DNA of 64,000 nucleotides from Oricola nitratireducens (GCF_014904745.1 NZ_JACZCS010000014.1:186001-250000); one strand, 5' to 3'. Shown: positions 33,357 through 42,002, counted from the stretch's first letter. A program made the numbers and translations. Notes: generated from the sequence alone by a model not told the origin.

Positions 33357-34940
33357 TCAGCGCAGGCTTTTCTTCAAACTGCCAAGGATGCCACGGACCA
33401 GCGCGCGGCCGAGCGAGGACGATACCGAGCGGGCGAGCGATTTCATCGCCGCTTCGCCGACGCTTTGCCGGTTCGATCTACGGCGGGTCGTCGTCTTGCG
33501 GCTGCGCGATGAAGATGATTTTTTCCGCCGGTCGTCATCGTCGTCATCGCCGAAATCAGGAAGCGTCCAGCGCGAACCGCCATCGTCGCGACGCTGCTCT
33601 TCCTCCTCCTGGCGATGTTTTTCGGCTGCGGCCTGTTCGGCCTTCTTGTTCAGCATCTCGTAGGCGGATTCGCGGTCGATCGTCTCGTCGTACAGGCCGG
33701 CGACAGGGCTCAGCTTCATCACCTCGGCGCGTTCATTGTCCTCGATCGGGCCCAGACGTGAGGACGGCGGACGGATCAACGTGCGCTGGACGATGCCGGG
33801 AATGCCCTTGTTCTCGAGCGTCGAAACCAAGGCCTCCCCGACGCCGAGTTGGGTGATCGCCTCGAAGCAGTCGAACTCCGGATTAGGCCGGAACGTTTCG
33901 GCGGCGACCTTCACCGCTTTCTGCTCGCGCGGCGTATAGGCGCGCAGCGCGTGCTGCACCCGGTTACCAAGCTGCGACAATACAGTTTCCGGAACGTCGA
34001 GCGGGTTCTGCGTCACGAAGAAGACGCCGACACCCTTGGAGCGGATCAGCCGGACAACCTGCTCGACGCGCTCGATCAGGATCGATGGCGCCTCGTCGAA
34101 CAGCAAATGCGCTTCATCGAAGAAGAAGACCAGCTTCGGCTTTTCAGGATCGCCGACTTCCGGCAGTTCCTCGAACAACTCCGACAACAACCACAACAGG
34201 AAGGTGGCGTAGAGGTGCGGATTCATCATCAGCTTGTCGGCGGCGAGCACATTGATCGCGCCGAGGCCGTCGCGGGTGGTGCGCATCAGGTCTGAAATGT
34301 GCAGCGCCGGCTCGCCGAAGAAATGCTCTGCGCCGTCGCGCTCCAGCACCAGAAGCGAACGCTGGATCGCGCCCAGCGAGGCGGTGGCGACATTGCCATA
34401 ACGTACCGAGATTTCCTTCGCGTTCTCGCCGAGATAATTGAGCAGGGAGCGCAGATCCTTCAGGTCGAGCAGCAACAGCCCTTCGTCGTCGGCGATCTCG
34501 AAGGCGATGTTGAGAACGCCTTCCTGCGCATCGGTGAGGTTCATCAGCCGCGAAAGCAGCAGCGGGCCCATTTCGGAGATCGTCGCGCGGATCGGATGAC
34601 CTTTCTCGCCGAACAGGTCCCAGAATATGACCGGAAATTCCTGGAACTCATACGGATCGAGCTTGATCGTCTCGGCGCGCTTCAGGAGGAAATCCTTCGG
34701 CTCCCCTTTCGCCGCTATCCCGGAGAGATCACCCTTCACGTCGGCGCAGAACACCGGAACGCCGGCATTGGAGAAGCTCTCGGCGAGGATCTGAAGCGAC
34801 ACGGTCTTGCCCGTGCCGGTTGCGCCGGTGATCAGGCCGTGACGGTTGGCGTAGCGAAGCGCCATAAATTCCTGCTGCTGGAAACTGTCATCCGGCTTGC
34901 GGCTGGCGCCAAGGAATAGTTTGTCGGTCACGTCCCACAT
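33357..34940 (-). CDS. HerA-like ATPase (DUF853/YjgR family)
   Basis: A 527-residue ATPase of the HerA/FtsK superfamily. Walker A is GATGTGKT (residues 39-46), Walker B is [17 protein letters not shown], and an arginine-containing [19 protein letters not shown] block follows. The last 100 residues are an acidic run (six Asp) and a Ser/Arg-rich stretch ending in an amphipathic helix ([20 protein letters not shown]), likely disordered. YjgR-type proteins are widespread but their DNA or protein substrate is not established. Confidence 0.9.
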   Translation of the reverse strand: MWDVTDKLFLGASRKPDDSFQQQEFMALRYANRHGLITGATGTGKTVSLQILAESFSNAGVPVFCADVKGDLSGIAAKGEPKDFLLKRAETIKLDPYEFQEFPVIFWDLFGEKGHPIRATISEMGPLLLSRLMNLTDAQEGVLNIAFEIADDEGLLLLDLKDLRSLLNYLGENAKEISVRYGNVATASLGAIQRSLLVLERDGAEHFFGEPALHISDLMRTTRDGLGAINVLAADKLMMNPHLYATFLLWLLSELFEELPEVGDPEKPKLVFFFDEAHLLFDEAPSILIERVEQVVRLIRSKGVGVFFVTQNPLDVPETVLSQLGNRVQHALRAYTPREQKAVKVAAETFRPNPEFDCFEAITQLGVGEALVSTLENKGIPGIVQRTLIRPPSSRLGPIEDNERAEVMKLSPVAGLYDETIDRESAYEMLNKKAEQAAAEKHRQEEEEQRRDDGGSRWTLPDFGDDDDDDRRKKSSSSRSRKTTTRRRSNRQSVGEAAMKSLARSVSSSLGRALVRGILGSLKKSLR

Positions 34941-35093
34941 GGTCGCCTCTTCGTCCTGCGTCGGTTCCTTCGCGTATAGTCGCCGGTGACGCTATCGGCA
35001 ATGCCATGAAAAAAGCTCCGCTTTTCTCAGAAAACGGCTTTACGGCCCCAACCTTTGTGCATATTACGTAAACGTCAAAATTCGGAGGACGAA

Positions 35094-35453
35094 ATGGACG
35101 AACTCATCTCCCGCATTACCGATGCCGTCGGTATCGATGCCGATACCGCGCAAAAGGCTGTCGGCATGATCCTTGGCTTCCTCCAGAAGGAAGGCCCGGC
35201 TGACCAGATCAAGCAGATGATGGAAGCGATGCCCGGCGTTCAGGGCCTGATCGACAATGCGCCCGAAGCCGGCGGCGGCATGTTCGGCGGCGGCGTCATG
35301 GGACTGGGTTCGGCCCTGATGGGACTTGGCCTCGGCATGGGCGAAATCTCCGGCGTCGCCAAGCAGACCGTTGGGTTCGCCAAGGAAAAAGCGGGCGACG
35401 GCCCGGTCGACGAGGTGATCGCCGCCATTCCGGGTCTCGGCCAGTTCGTCTGA
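35094..35453 (+). CDS. Small conserved protein with Gly/Met-rich middle
   Basis: A 119-residue protein. The start MDELISRITDAVG at 35094 is supported by CGGAGGA just upstream. Residues 1-50 are a helical domain (IDADTAQKAVGMILGFLQKE) like those of DUF2267/DUF937-type small proteins. Residues 55-85 are a Gly/Met-rich stretch (GGGMFGGGVMGLGSALMGLG), and the end reads DEVIAAIPGLGQFV. It is alone between terminators, so its transcript is probably monocistronic. The function is unknown. Confidence 0.75.
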   Translation: MDELISRITDAVGIDADTAQKAVGMILGFLQKEGPADQIKQMMEAMPGVQGLIDNAPEAGGGMFGGGVMGLGSALMGLGLGMGEISGVAKQTVGFAKEKAGDGPVDEVIAAIPGLGQFV

Positions 35454-35475
35454 TCTGCCCTCTTCTTCGTTTCAG

Positions 35476-35507
35476 AGCCCGGCCGGTACGACCGTCTGGG
35501 CTTTTTT
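35476..35507 (+). terminator. Intrinsic terminator downstream of the Gly-rich protein gene
   Basis: A GC-rich stem starting AGCCCGGCCGGT, with one or two mismatches to its partner ACCGTCTGGGCT, is followed by six T. It sits 22 bases after the stop at 35453. Confidence 0.75.
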
Positions 35508-35556
35508 GTTGGTCGGCACGCGGATTGCTGCAAAAGGTTGCGCAAGGAGCAAATTC

Positions 35557-36927
35557 ATGAACCGTCGCCGGTTTCTGTCCCTTTTTGGCACAGTTGCATT
35601 GTTTTCCGCAGTCCCGTTCAGTTCGTCGGCGCAGACAATGCCTATTTCGGGCGCGCAATTGCGCGGGAGGAAGAGCGCAACGGACTACGATGTCGTGCCT
35701 GATGTCGCGGTGGATCAGTCCGCGCTGTTCCAGGCGATGGTCGATGCCGCGGCGGCCAATGGAGAAGCGATCTTTCTACCGGGCGGGATGTATGTGCTGT
35801 CCGGCATACACCTCCCCTCCGGCCTTCGCCTCGAGGGCATCCCCGGCCGCACTCAGCTTGTCCACGCGGGAACGGGTGCCCTTTTTCGGGCCAATGACGG
35901 CGAGTCCGTCACGCTGCGCGGATTGGTGATCGACGGACTCGATCGCGCGGCTGACGAGAACGAGGGGCTGATCGATCTCCGCAATGTCGCGGGCCTGGAC
36001 ATTTCGACCTGCACGCTGCGCGGCGCCGGCGCGAACGCCGTCTACCTCGAAGGCTGTTCGGGCCGTCTTCAGGGAAATTCGATCTCGGATGCGCGCCTGT
36101 TCGCCGTCTTCTCAATTGACGGCGCCGGGCTTTCGATTTCCGGAAACAATATACGCGATTGCCGCAACGGCGGCGTCATCATTCACCGGAGCGCTCCCGG
36201 CCACGACGGCGCCATCGTCACCGGCAACCGGATTTCGGATACCGGCGCGGACAATGGCGGCACCGGGCAATGGGGCAACGCGATCAACTTTTTCCGTACC
36301 GACGACGTGGTCGCCGCCAACAATGTGATCTCGAGCAGCGCGTTTTCCGCGATCCGCGGCAACAACGTGCGCGGCATGCAGGTGACCGGCAATATCTGCC
36401 GCGACAGCGGCGAGACGGCGATCTATGCGGAATTCGCGTTCGAGGACGCCATCATCGCCAACAACATGATCGACGGCGCGGCAAACGGCATATCAGCCAC
36501 CAATCTCGACCATGGTGGCCACGGCGCGACGATCACCGGCAACATCATTCGCAACCTGCGCACGACTGGCCCCTATGATCCGGACTTCCCGGGCTTTGGC
36601 ACCGGTATCGGCGTCGAGGCGGACGCCACGGTGACCGGTAATGTCATCGACGGCGCGCCTCTCTACGGCATCAACGCCGGCTGGGGGCCTTATCTGCGCG
36701 ATGTCGTCGTCTCGGCGAACACGATCCGAGGCGCACGCTTCGGTATCGGCGTCTCGGCCGCCGACGGCGCGGGCCATGCGCTGATCCGGGGTAACCTGAT
36801 CTCGGCACGCGAAACCGGCATCCAGGCGCATGAATGGGGCAAGCCGGCCGCGCCCGACCTTCTCGCCGAGCCGGAAAGCGCTCCGTCCAATGTCATGCTA
36901 TCCGGCAATATCGCGACGTCAGGCTGA
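35557..36927 (+). CDS. Tat-exported beta-helix repeat protein (TIGR03808 type)
   Basis: A 456-residue protein with a twin-arginine signal (MNRRRFLSLFGTVALF) cut after the SSSAQ region. The rest is a chain of about 20-residue parallel beta-helix coils with N-N-x-I/V steps, such as ISGNNIRDCRNGGVIIHRSA and VSANTIRGARFGIGV. This is the architecture of the Hyphomicrobiales family TIGR03808. Homologous beta-helices bind or cut polysaccharide, so an envelope glycan role is possible but unproven. The start has AAGGAG upstream. The C-terminus overlaps the convergent asparaginase gene by nine bases. Confidence 0.88.
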   Translation: MNRRRFLSLFGTVALFSAVPFSSSAQTMPISGAQLRGRKSATDYDVVPDVAVDQSALFQAMVDAAAANGEAIFLPGGMYVLSGIHLPSGLRLEGIPGRTQLVHAGTGALFRANDGESVTLRGLVIDGLDRAADENEGLIDLRNVAGLDISTCTLRGAGANAVYLEGCSGRLQGNSISDARLFAVFSIDGAGLSISGNNIRDCRNGGVIIHRSAPGHDGAIVTGNRISDTGADNGGTGQWGNAINFFRTDDVVAANNVISSSAFSAIRGNNVRGMQVTGNICRDSGETAIYAEFAFEDAIIANNMIDGAANGISATNLDHGGHGATITGNIIRNLRTTGPYDPDFPGFGTGIGVEADATVTGNVIDGAPLYGINAGWGPYLRDVVVSANTIRGARFGIGVSAADGAGHALIRGNLISARETGIQAHEWGKPAAPDLLAEPESAPSNVMLSGNIATSG

Positions 36928-37920
36928 GACGGGCCGGATTTCACCGACCTCAATGCCGTTCCAGTTCTTCAGGATCTTGCGCGCCAGCGGCTGCAGTCGC
37001 TCGCCCAGCGCTTCGTCATGGCCGAGCAGGCGCATCAACACCGAGGCGAGCATGATCTCGGCTGCGGGGCCGGAGCCGTCGTCGCATTTCAGTGCGACAC
37101 CCAATCCGGCCGACGGAAGCGCCGCAACGTAAACGCCGTCCGCGCCGGTCTTGGCGTAGATCGCGCCCTCGCCCGCTTCCATGACACGGGTGCAGAAGCG
37201 GTCCGTTCCCGCTGTGAACCAGGGATTGGCGATACAGGCCTCCATCAGCCGCCTTGCCGCTTTGGCCCGTTCCGGACCGAGGCCATGACCTGTCGCCACC
37301 TTGGCGAAGCCGTGCGCGAGCGCACGCAGCGGAAAGGCATAGGCGGGGATCGAACAGCCGTCGATCGCGCCATCCCCTTCGCCGATCCGGTATCCGGTCA
37401 TGTCTTCCTGCGCGGCCATTACCTGCCGCTGAATTTCATGGCCCGATTTCACGTAGTCTGCCGGTTCTATGCCCTGGTGACACGCCGCGCACAGGAAGCC
37501 GGAATGCTTGCCGGAACAATTGTTGTGAAGCTGATTCGGCACATGCCCTTTGCGCACGAAGTCGATCAGCTGGGACTGGCTGAACATCGGCCAATGCGCG
37601 CCGCATTCGAGAACCGGTTCGCCAAGGCCCGCCTTCGCGAGCATGTCGGCAGCCGCCGCGACATGGCCGTCCTCGGCCGAGTGGGACGAACATGCAAGCG
37701 CCAGCTGTTCATCGCTCAGGTCATAGCGGTCGGCCGCGCCGCTTTCGACGAGCGGCAGCGCCTGAAACAGCTTCGCCGCGGACCTCGGATAGATCGGACG
37801 GTCAACGTCGCCGGTCGACCAGACGAGCCTGCCGTCACCGTCCGATACGGCGATTGCGCCGCGATGGCGCAGGTCGGTGACGCCGCCACGCACGGATTCG
37901 ACAAGGACAGGATTGATCAC
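36919..37920 (-). CDS. Class 3 (Rhizobium etli type) L-asparaginase
   Basis: A 333-residue enzyme of the PF06089 asparaginase II family, unrelated to the E. coli types. Two Ser-Lys tandems can be seen: RSAAK (Ser47, Lys50) and a Ser in ACSSHS. The zinc-site residues Cys135 and Lys138 (NNCSGKHSGF) and Cys189 (IDGCSIPAY) are all present. It would release ammonia from asparagine in the cytoplasm. It has no signal peptide. It lies 20 bases after the phosphomannomutase on the same strand. Confidence 0.92.
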   Translation of the reverse strand: MINPVLVESVRGGVTDLRHRGAIAVSDGDGRLVWSTGDVDRPIYPRSAAKLFQALPLVESGAADRYDLSDEQLALACSSHSAEDGHVAAAADMLAKAGLGEPVLECGAHWPMFSQSQLIDFVRKGHVPNQLHNNCSGKHSGFLCAACHQGIEPADYVKSGHEIQRQVMAAQEDMTGYRIGEGDGAIDGCSIPAYAFPLRALAHGFAKVATGHGLGPERAKAARRLMEACIANPWFTAGTDRFCTRVMEAGEGAIYAKTGADGVYVAALPSAGLGVALKCDDGSGPAAEIMLASVLMRLLGHDEALGERLQPLARKILKNWNGIEVGEIRPVSA

Positions 37921-37940
37921 GTGCGCTCCCCGCTCACCGG

Positions 37941-39455
37941 TCAGATTGACTGATTGTAGGCGCCGACTTCGCTGTTCTCGCGCAGGATCGCGTCGACGGC
38001 GCGGAACATGGCGAGCTTGCGTTCCTCGGACACGGGACTCTCAACGACAACGACCAGCTCCGGCTTGTTGGACGATGCGCGCACCAGCCCCCATGTGCCG
38101 TCGTCGGCAACGATGCGAATGCCGTTCACCGTGACGAGATCGGCGATCGGGTGTCCGGCGACCGTCTCGCCGGCCTCCTTCATCGCCGTGAACCGGTCGA
38201 CCACGCGTTCGACGACGTCGTATTTCACCTCGTCGCCGCAATGCGGCGACATGGTCGGCGACCCGAAGGTCAGCGGAAGGTCGCGATAGAGATCGGCCAT
38301 GGACTTCCCGGGATTGCGGTCAAGCATCTGGCAAACGGCGATCGCCGTGACCAAACCGTCGTCATAGCCACGTCCGATCGGCGCGTTGAAGAAGAAATGC
38401 CCGGATTTCTCGAAACCGGCGACAGCGCCGAGTTCCGTCACCCGCCGCTTGATGTAGGAGTGTCCGGTCTTCCAGTAGTCGGTTACCGCCCCGTTCGCCT
38501 GCAGCACCGGATCCGTCATGAACAGCCCGGTCGATTTTACGTCGACCACGAATTTCGCATTCGCGTGCAGAGAGGAAATATCACGCGCCAGCATCACGCC
38601 GACCTTGTCGGCAAAGATCTCGTTGCCCTCGTTGTCGACGACGCCGCAGCGGTCGCCGTCACCGTCGAAACCGAGGCCAACATCGGCGCCAGTCTCCAGT
38701 ACCTTGTCGCGGATCGCATGGAGCATCTCCATGTCCTCCGGATTCGGGTTGTAGCGCGGGAAATTGAAATCGAGCTCGGTGTCGAGCGGGATCACCTCGC
38801 AACCGATACGCTCCAGCACCTCCGGCGCAAAGGCGCCCGCCGTGCCATTGCCGCAGGCCGCCACGACCTTCAGCTTGCGCTTCACGACGATGCCGTCGAC
38901 CAGATCGTCGATATATGTCTTGCGGAAGTCCTCGAGCGTTTCGTAAGAGCCGCCGCCAATCAGATCGAAATCGCCGCCAAGGACAATGTCGCGCAACTGC
39001 CCCATCTCGTCCGGTCCGAAGGTCAGCGGGCGCTCGCAGCCCATCTTCACGCCGGTCCAGCCGTTCTCGTTATGCGAGGCGGTGACCATGGCGACCGACG
39101 GCACGTCGAGCGCGAACTGGGCGAAATAGGCCATCGGCGAAAGCGCCAGGCCGATATCCTTCACGTCGGCGCCGGCCGCCATCAATCCCTGCGCCAACGC
39201 CAGTTTTATCGACAGCGAGTAACCGCGAAAATCATGGCCGACGACGATCTTCGGCCCGGCGCCGAGGCGCCGGATCAGTGTACCCAGCCCCATGCCGAGC
39301 GCCTGAACGCCGAGCAGGTTCAGTTCGGGTTCCTTGTCCGATGCCGGTTGCCCGAACCACCAGCGCGCATCGTATTCGCGAAATCCGGTCGGCTTGACTA
39401 GCGCCTGCGTCTCGAATTCGTAACTGTTCGGTTGCAGTTCTGCGCGTGGTTTCAT
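37941..39455 (-). CDS. Phosphomannomutase/phosphoglucomutase
   Basis: A 504-residue alpha-D-phosphohexomutase with the phosphoserine loop TASHNENGWTGVK (about residue 135), the metal loop FDGDGDRCGVV, the sugar-binding loop and a C-terminal phosphate-binding domain (VRASSNKPELVVVVE). It interconverts hexose-6- and 1-phosphates, feeding GDP-mannose or UDP-glucose for surface polysaccharides; galU is elsewhere in the window. The start MKPRAELQPN at 39455 is chosen because it gives the family N-terminus. It is divergent from tRNA-Pro. Confidence 0.92.
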   Translation of the reverse strand: MKPRAELQPNSYEFETQALVKPTGFREYDARWWFGQPASDKEPELNLLGVQALGMGLGTLIRRLGAGPKIVVGHDFRGYSLSIKLALAQGLMAAGADVKDIGLALSPMAYFAQFALDVPSVAMVTASHNENGWTGVKMGCERPLTFGPDEMGQLRDIVLGGDFDLIGGGSYETLEDFRKTYIDDLVDGIVVKRKLKVVAACGNGTAGAFAPEVLERIGCEVIPLDTELDFNFPRYNPNPEDMEMLHAIRDKVLETGADVGLGFDGDGDRCGVVDNEGNEIFADKVGVMLARDISSLHANAKFVVDVKSTGLFMTDPVLQANGAVTDYWKTGHSYIKRRVTELGAVAGFEKSGHFFFNAPIGRGYDDGLVTAIAVCQMLDRNPGKSMADLYRDLPLTFGSPTMSPHCGDEVKYDVVERVVDRFTAMKEAGETVAGHPIADLVTVNGIRIVADDGTWGLVRASSNKPELVVVVESPVSEERKLAMFRAVDAILRENSEVGAYNQSI

Positions 39456-39595
39456 CGATAATATCCCGATATTGCCATCCGATCGAAGTCCGGCCCTTAC
39501 GGAACCGGGAGCATTGGTTTCGTGCCATCTTCCGGGCCGCCGGGCAAGCGCTTCCGCGCCTGGAATAAAAACCGCCACAGAATGGCATCGCGCAC

Positions 39596-39624
39596 TTGCG
39601 GGATCATGGTTCGGGCGCTATAGA
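39596..39624 (+). promoter_or_regulatory. Sigma-70-type promoter of tRNA-Pro
   Basis: TTGCGG (39596-39601) and TATAGA (39619-39624) are separated by exactly 17 bases and end 17 bases before the tRNA 5' end. This is an ordinary housekeeping promoter geometry. Confidence 0.6.
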
Positions 39625-39641
39625 CCGCTTCCGTTTGGTCG

Positions 39642-39718
39642 CGGAGTGTAGCGCAGCCTGGTAGCGCACCTCGTTCGGGACGAGGGGGTCGCAGGTTCAA
39701 ATCCTGCCACTCCGACCA
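39642..39718 (+). tRNA. tRNA-Pro (CGG)
   Basis: A 77-nt cloverleaf. The acceptor stem is CGGAGTG with CACTCCG, the D-arm contains AGCCTGGTAGCGC, the anticodon stem CCTCG/CGAGG encloses the loop TTCGGGA with anticodon CGG (39676-39678), and the T-arm has GGTTCAAATCC. The CCA end is encoded (39716-39718). Confidence 0.97.
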
Positions 39719-40108
39719 TTTTCCAAAAATCCGACATGACCAATTCGCGCGGCGCAACGCCCGGATGCCGGCGAAAGGTATCAAAATGTTGGGGAAAATG
39801 GGAGTTTGGGTGATCTCGCGCGGGGGTGGAGCGTCGGCTGACCACCCAAACTCCGTCGGGGTGCGCTGCAATATCATGTCAGCGCGAGGCAAATTAGGCC
39901 CGGTTCGTTAATCCCGGATAGGCGGCCGGCCCCCAATTTCTGGCCCCCTAACAATTATCCGCTGAAATTCACCGTAACCGGCGCAGGCATGCGAAAGTTA
40001 ACAGATCAGAATCAGCGGCCTGCAAGAAAGCGCCGGTTCGATTGCGCGGATATCCGGCAGGGTGGATTCATGCTTATCTGACAATAGGATGGACTATGCA
40101 GGGCGGGA
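39719..40108. other. 390-bp gap after tRNA-Pro
   Basis: No coding frame is convincing. The main structure is a long inverted repeat at 39801-39854, listed separately. There is no integrase, and no repeat of the tRNA 3' end that would mark an integrated element. Confidence 0.5.
39801..39854. repeat. Inverted repeat with perfect 12-bp arms
   Basis: GGAGTTTGGGTG (39801-39812) and CACCCAAACTCC (39843-39854) pair perfectly around 30 GC-rich bases. It lacks a T-run, so it is not a simple terminator. It lies 83 bases after tRNA-Pro. It may be a structured RNA element or the scar of a mobile element. Confidence 0.65.
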
Positions 40109-40381
40109 ATGACGAGGGAAACCATTCCGATTGATCGGCGAGTTGCGGAGCGCGTGCCTTGTGCTCACCTGGCCGAAATCCGCATTGGATCCACGGTGAC
40201 CCTTCGGGCGATCATCAAGGATCTGTCAGAGCATGGCGCGCGGCTGCAGATACCGGAAAACGCCTGGCTGCCCACTAAATTCGAACTGTCGATTCCCGGT
40301 ATCGGGCTCAACCGGAGGGCAATATGCAAATGGCGCCGGCGCGATTTTGCCGGCCTTGAATTCGACATAATACGCAAGTAG
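40109..40381 (+). CDS. PilZ domain protein (c-di-GMP-binding type)
   Basis: A 90-residue single-domain PilZ protein. The bipartite c-di-GMP motif can be seen as RRVAER near the N-terminus (RxxxR-type) and DLSEHGARLQ (D/N-x-S-x2-G). It would bind c-di-GMP and act as an adaptor. It lies 154 bases before the LuxR start on the same strand, suggesting the three PilZ, LuxR and PAS genes form a signalling cluster. The start has GCAGGGCGGG upstream. Confidence 0.9.
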   Translation: MTRETIPIDRRVAERVPCAHLAEIRIGSTVTLRAIIKDLSEHGARLQIPENAWLPTKFELSIPGIGLNRRAICKWRRRDFAGLEFDIIRK

Positions 40382-40389
40382 CCGCCCCT

Positions 40390-40401
40390 CAACCGCGGTT
40401 G
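40390..40401. promoter_or_regulatory. Perfect 12-bp palindrome upstream of the second luxR
   Basis: CAACCGCGGTTG is self-complementary and lies 8 bases after the PilZ stop. A TTGACA box follows at 40415-40420, but no good -10 element is spaced from it. It is a candidate operator for the adjacent LuxR protein. Confidence 0.35.
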
Positions 40402-40535
40402 TTCTGCATTCCCTTTGACAATCTGCTTTCGAGTTAGCCGGCATGACCGGTCTTTGGCAGTTGCATTCTGCGCCATCGGTTGCGCGGACGCGGAGCAACC
40501 TTTTGCAATTCACGTCGGCAGCGCACCGTGATCCG

Positions 40536-41315
40536 ATGGATTCGATGCATTGCATATTTTTGATACGGACCCCGAAGTTGCACAATCCGCTCCCACTCTC
40601 CGCCACGCAGGATTCGGAACTCGTTGCGCGAATAACCGGCTGCAAAACCAGCTATGACGTTCTCCGGCTGATCCGGGAAATCGCGAAAACCCACGGCTTC
40701 GAATTCTTTTCCATCATCCGGCTTCCGCAAGGCGACGAGCGCCAGTTGGCGTCCGTGTCCATCATCAGCAACTGGCCGCCGGAACTCATCAGCAGTTACG
40801 ACCGGTTGGGGCTGCTCGAGAGCAGTCCGGTGATCAAGGCGCTGCGCAAAACCGTCCAACCGTTCATATGGAACCTGCACGAGGTCAACAGGGAACGCGC
40901 GAGCGGACATGGAAGCAAAGCAAACGAGCTTTTCGCCCAATACGGATTCGAAGGCGGCGTCCACTTCCCGACCCAGGACCCGTCTGGCGGACGCGGCGCG
41001 GTTTCGTTTGCCGGCAAGCGCGAGAAGCCCTCGTCGAACGAGTTGTTTCGCTTGAGCTTCATCTCCAACCTGCTTTATGAGCGTGTCTCCGAAATCGGAA
41101 AAGCGGACCGGGTCAGCGAACAAACCCTGAGCGCGCGCGAACGCGAGTGCCTTCACTGGACGGCGAGCGGGAAGACTAGCCAGGAAATCGCAACGATTCT
41201 AGGCCTTTCTGAACACACGGTAAACCACTATCTTAGCGCGGCCTGCCAAAAACTCGGCGCAGCAAACCGCGCGCACGCGGTCGCGAAAGCGATCCGCGCC
41301 GGATTTCTGGATTAG
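40536..41315 (+). CDS. LuxR-family transcriptional regulator with non-canonical ligand site
   Basis: A 259-residue protein; the start at 40536 (MDSMHCIFLI) gives the usual family length, while an ATG at 40443 would add 31 residues. The N-terminal autoinducer-binding domain holds SNWPPELISSYDRLGLLESS, in which the AHL-contacting Asp-Pro reads Ser-Pro, and PFIWNL. The C-terminal HTH is LSARERECLHWTASGKTSQE and HTVNHYLSAACQKLG. No luxI is present in the window. A perfect palindrome CAACCGCGGTTG lies upstream at 40390-40401. The PAS gene follows after five bases. Confidence 0.9.
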   Translation: MDSMHCIFLIRTPKLHNPLPLSATQDSELVARITGCKTSYDVLRLIREIAKTHGFEFFSIIRLPQGDERQLASVSIISNWPPELISSYDRLGLLESSPVIKALRKTVQPFIWNLHEVNRERASGHGSKANELFAQYGFEGGVHFPTQDPSGGRGAVSFAGKREKPSSNELFRLSFISNLLYERVSEIGKADRVSEQTLSARERECLHWTASGKTSQEIATILGLSEHTVNHYLSAACQKLGAANRAHAVAKAIRAGFLD

Positions 41316-41320
41316 TCACG

Positions 41321-41788
41321 ATGAAGGGTGACCCGCATCCACAGCTGAGCATTGAGATCCAGGACAAGCCGCGTCCGCCGCAAGCCATGGAAGATATCGG
41401 GCTGGGTGACGCCTGCCTCCTCGATGCGCTTGCGCAGTTCGATCTCTATGGCGTGTGGCGCATCGATCTCGAGACAGGCATGGTCTATTGGAGCCGCGAT
41501 GTCTTCGAAATCTACGGTATCCCCTACCATGATGGACCAGTCGATATCCGCAAGGCGATCGAAGCCTACCACCCGGACGATCGCGCACTTGTCTCGAGCT
41601 GCATCGAGGAAGCGGCCGCGCGCAAAACCGGTTATCGTTTTGTCCTGAGGCTGCAGTGCGCTGACGGAGGCTTCAAGCTAGTCAAGTCAAGTGGCCGTTA
41701 TCGCGTCAACCAGGACGGCCGCGAAGAGATTTTCGGGACATTCTCGCAGTTCCATGAACGCGTGCGCGCCGTCGCCGTGATTGCCTGA
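41321..41788 (+). CDS. PAS-domain (PAS fold-3) protein
   Basis: A 155-residue protein that is mostly one PAS domain: GVWRIDLETGMVYWSRDVFE (strand and helix), HPDDRALVSSCIEEA, then RFVLRLQCADGGFKLVKSSG. It has no kinase, HTH or membrane segment, so it is a single-domain sensor or partner protein. It starts five bases after the LuxR stop and so is translated from the same message. It could bind the LuxR protein or a small ligand; that is inference from position. Confidence 0.85.
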   Translation: MKGDPHPQLSIEIQDKPRPPQAMEDIGLGDACLLDALAQFDLYGVWRIDLETGMVYWSRDVFEIYGIPYHDGPVDIRKAIEAYHPDDRALVSSCIEEAAARKTGYRFVLRLQCADGGFKLVKSSGRYRVNQDGREEIFGTFSQFHERVRAVAVIA

Positions 41789-41943
41789 ACCGCCAGTTTC
41801 CTGGTGCAACCTGTCCGGGGTCGCCGACCGCGGAAAGGTTAACAATATGAATCGAGTTTTAACTGTTTTACGCGATACTGTTGCTGTACCGGCCCAGTTG
41901 CGGGATTTATGACGCCTTCAGGGGCGTTGCCCGCGCTTACCGA

Positions 41944-41960
41944 TTGACGAATTCCGTCAA
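41944..41960. promoter_or_regulatory. Dyad in the tamA leader
   Basis: TTGACGAATTCCGTCAA has six-base arms around AATTC and lies 42-58 bases before the tamA start codon. TATACA follows at 41962-41967, but its 12-base distance from TTGACG does not suit a sigma-70 promoter, so a regulator site is more likely. The 213-base gap 41789-42002 contains nothing else clear. Confidence 0.4.
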
Positions 41961-42002
41961 CTATACAGTTTGAGTGCAGCGTAACAGAGTGAAGGCATCG
42001 GT

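Noticed and set aside
39618-39892. Minus-strand frames with the string [11 protein letters not shown] over tRNA-Pro
   Set aside because: This is the well-known false protein produced by translating the complement of a tRNA gene.
39642-40108. Genomic-island attachment at tRNA-Pro
   Set aside because: There is no integrase, and the tRNA 3' end is not repeated nearby; the following genes look native in composition.
40415-40420. TTGACA as a -35 box for the second luxR
   Set aside because: No recognisable -10 element lies 16-18 bases downstream.
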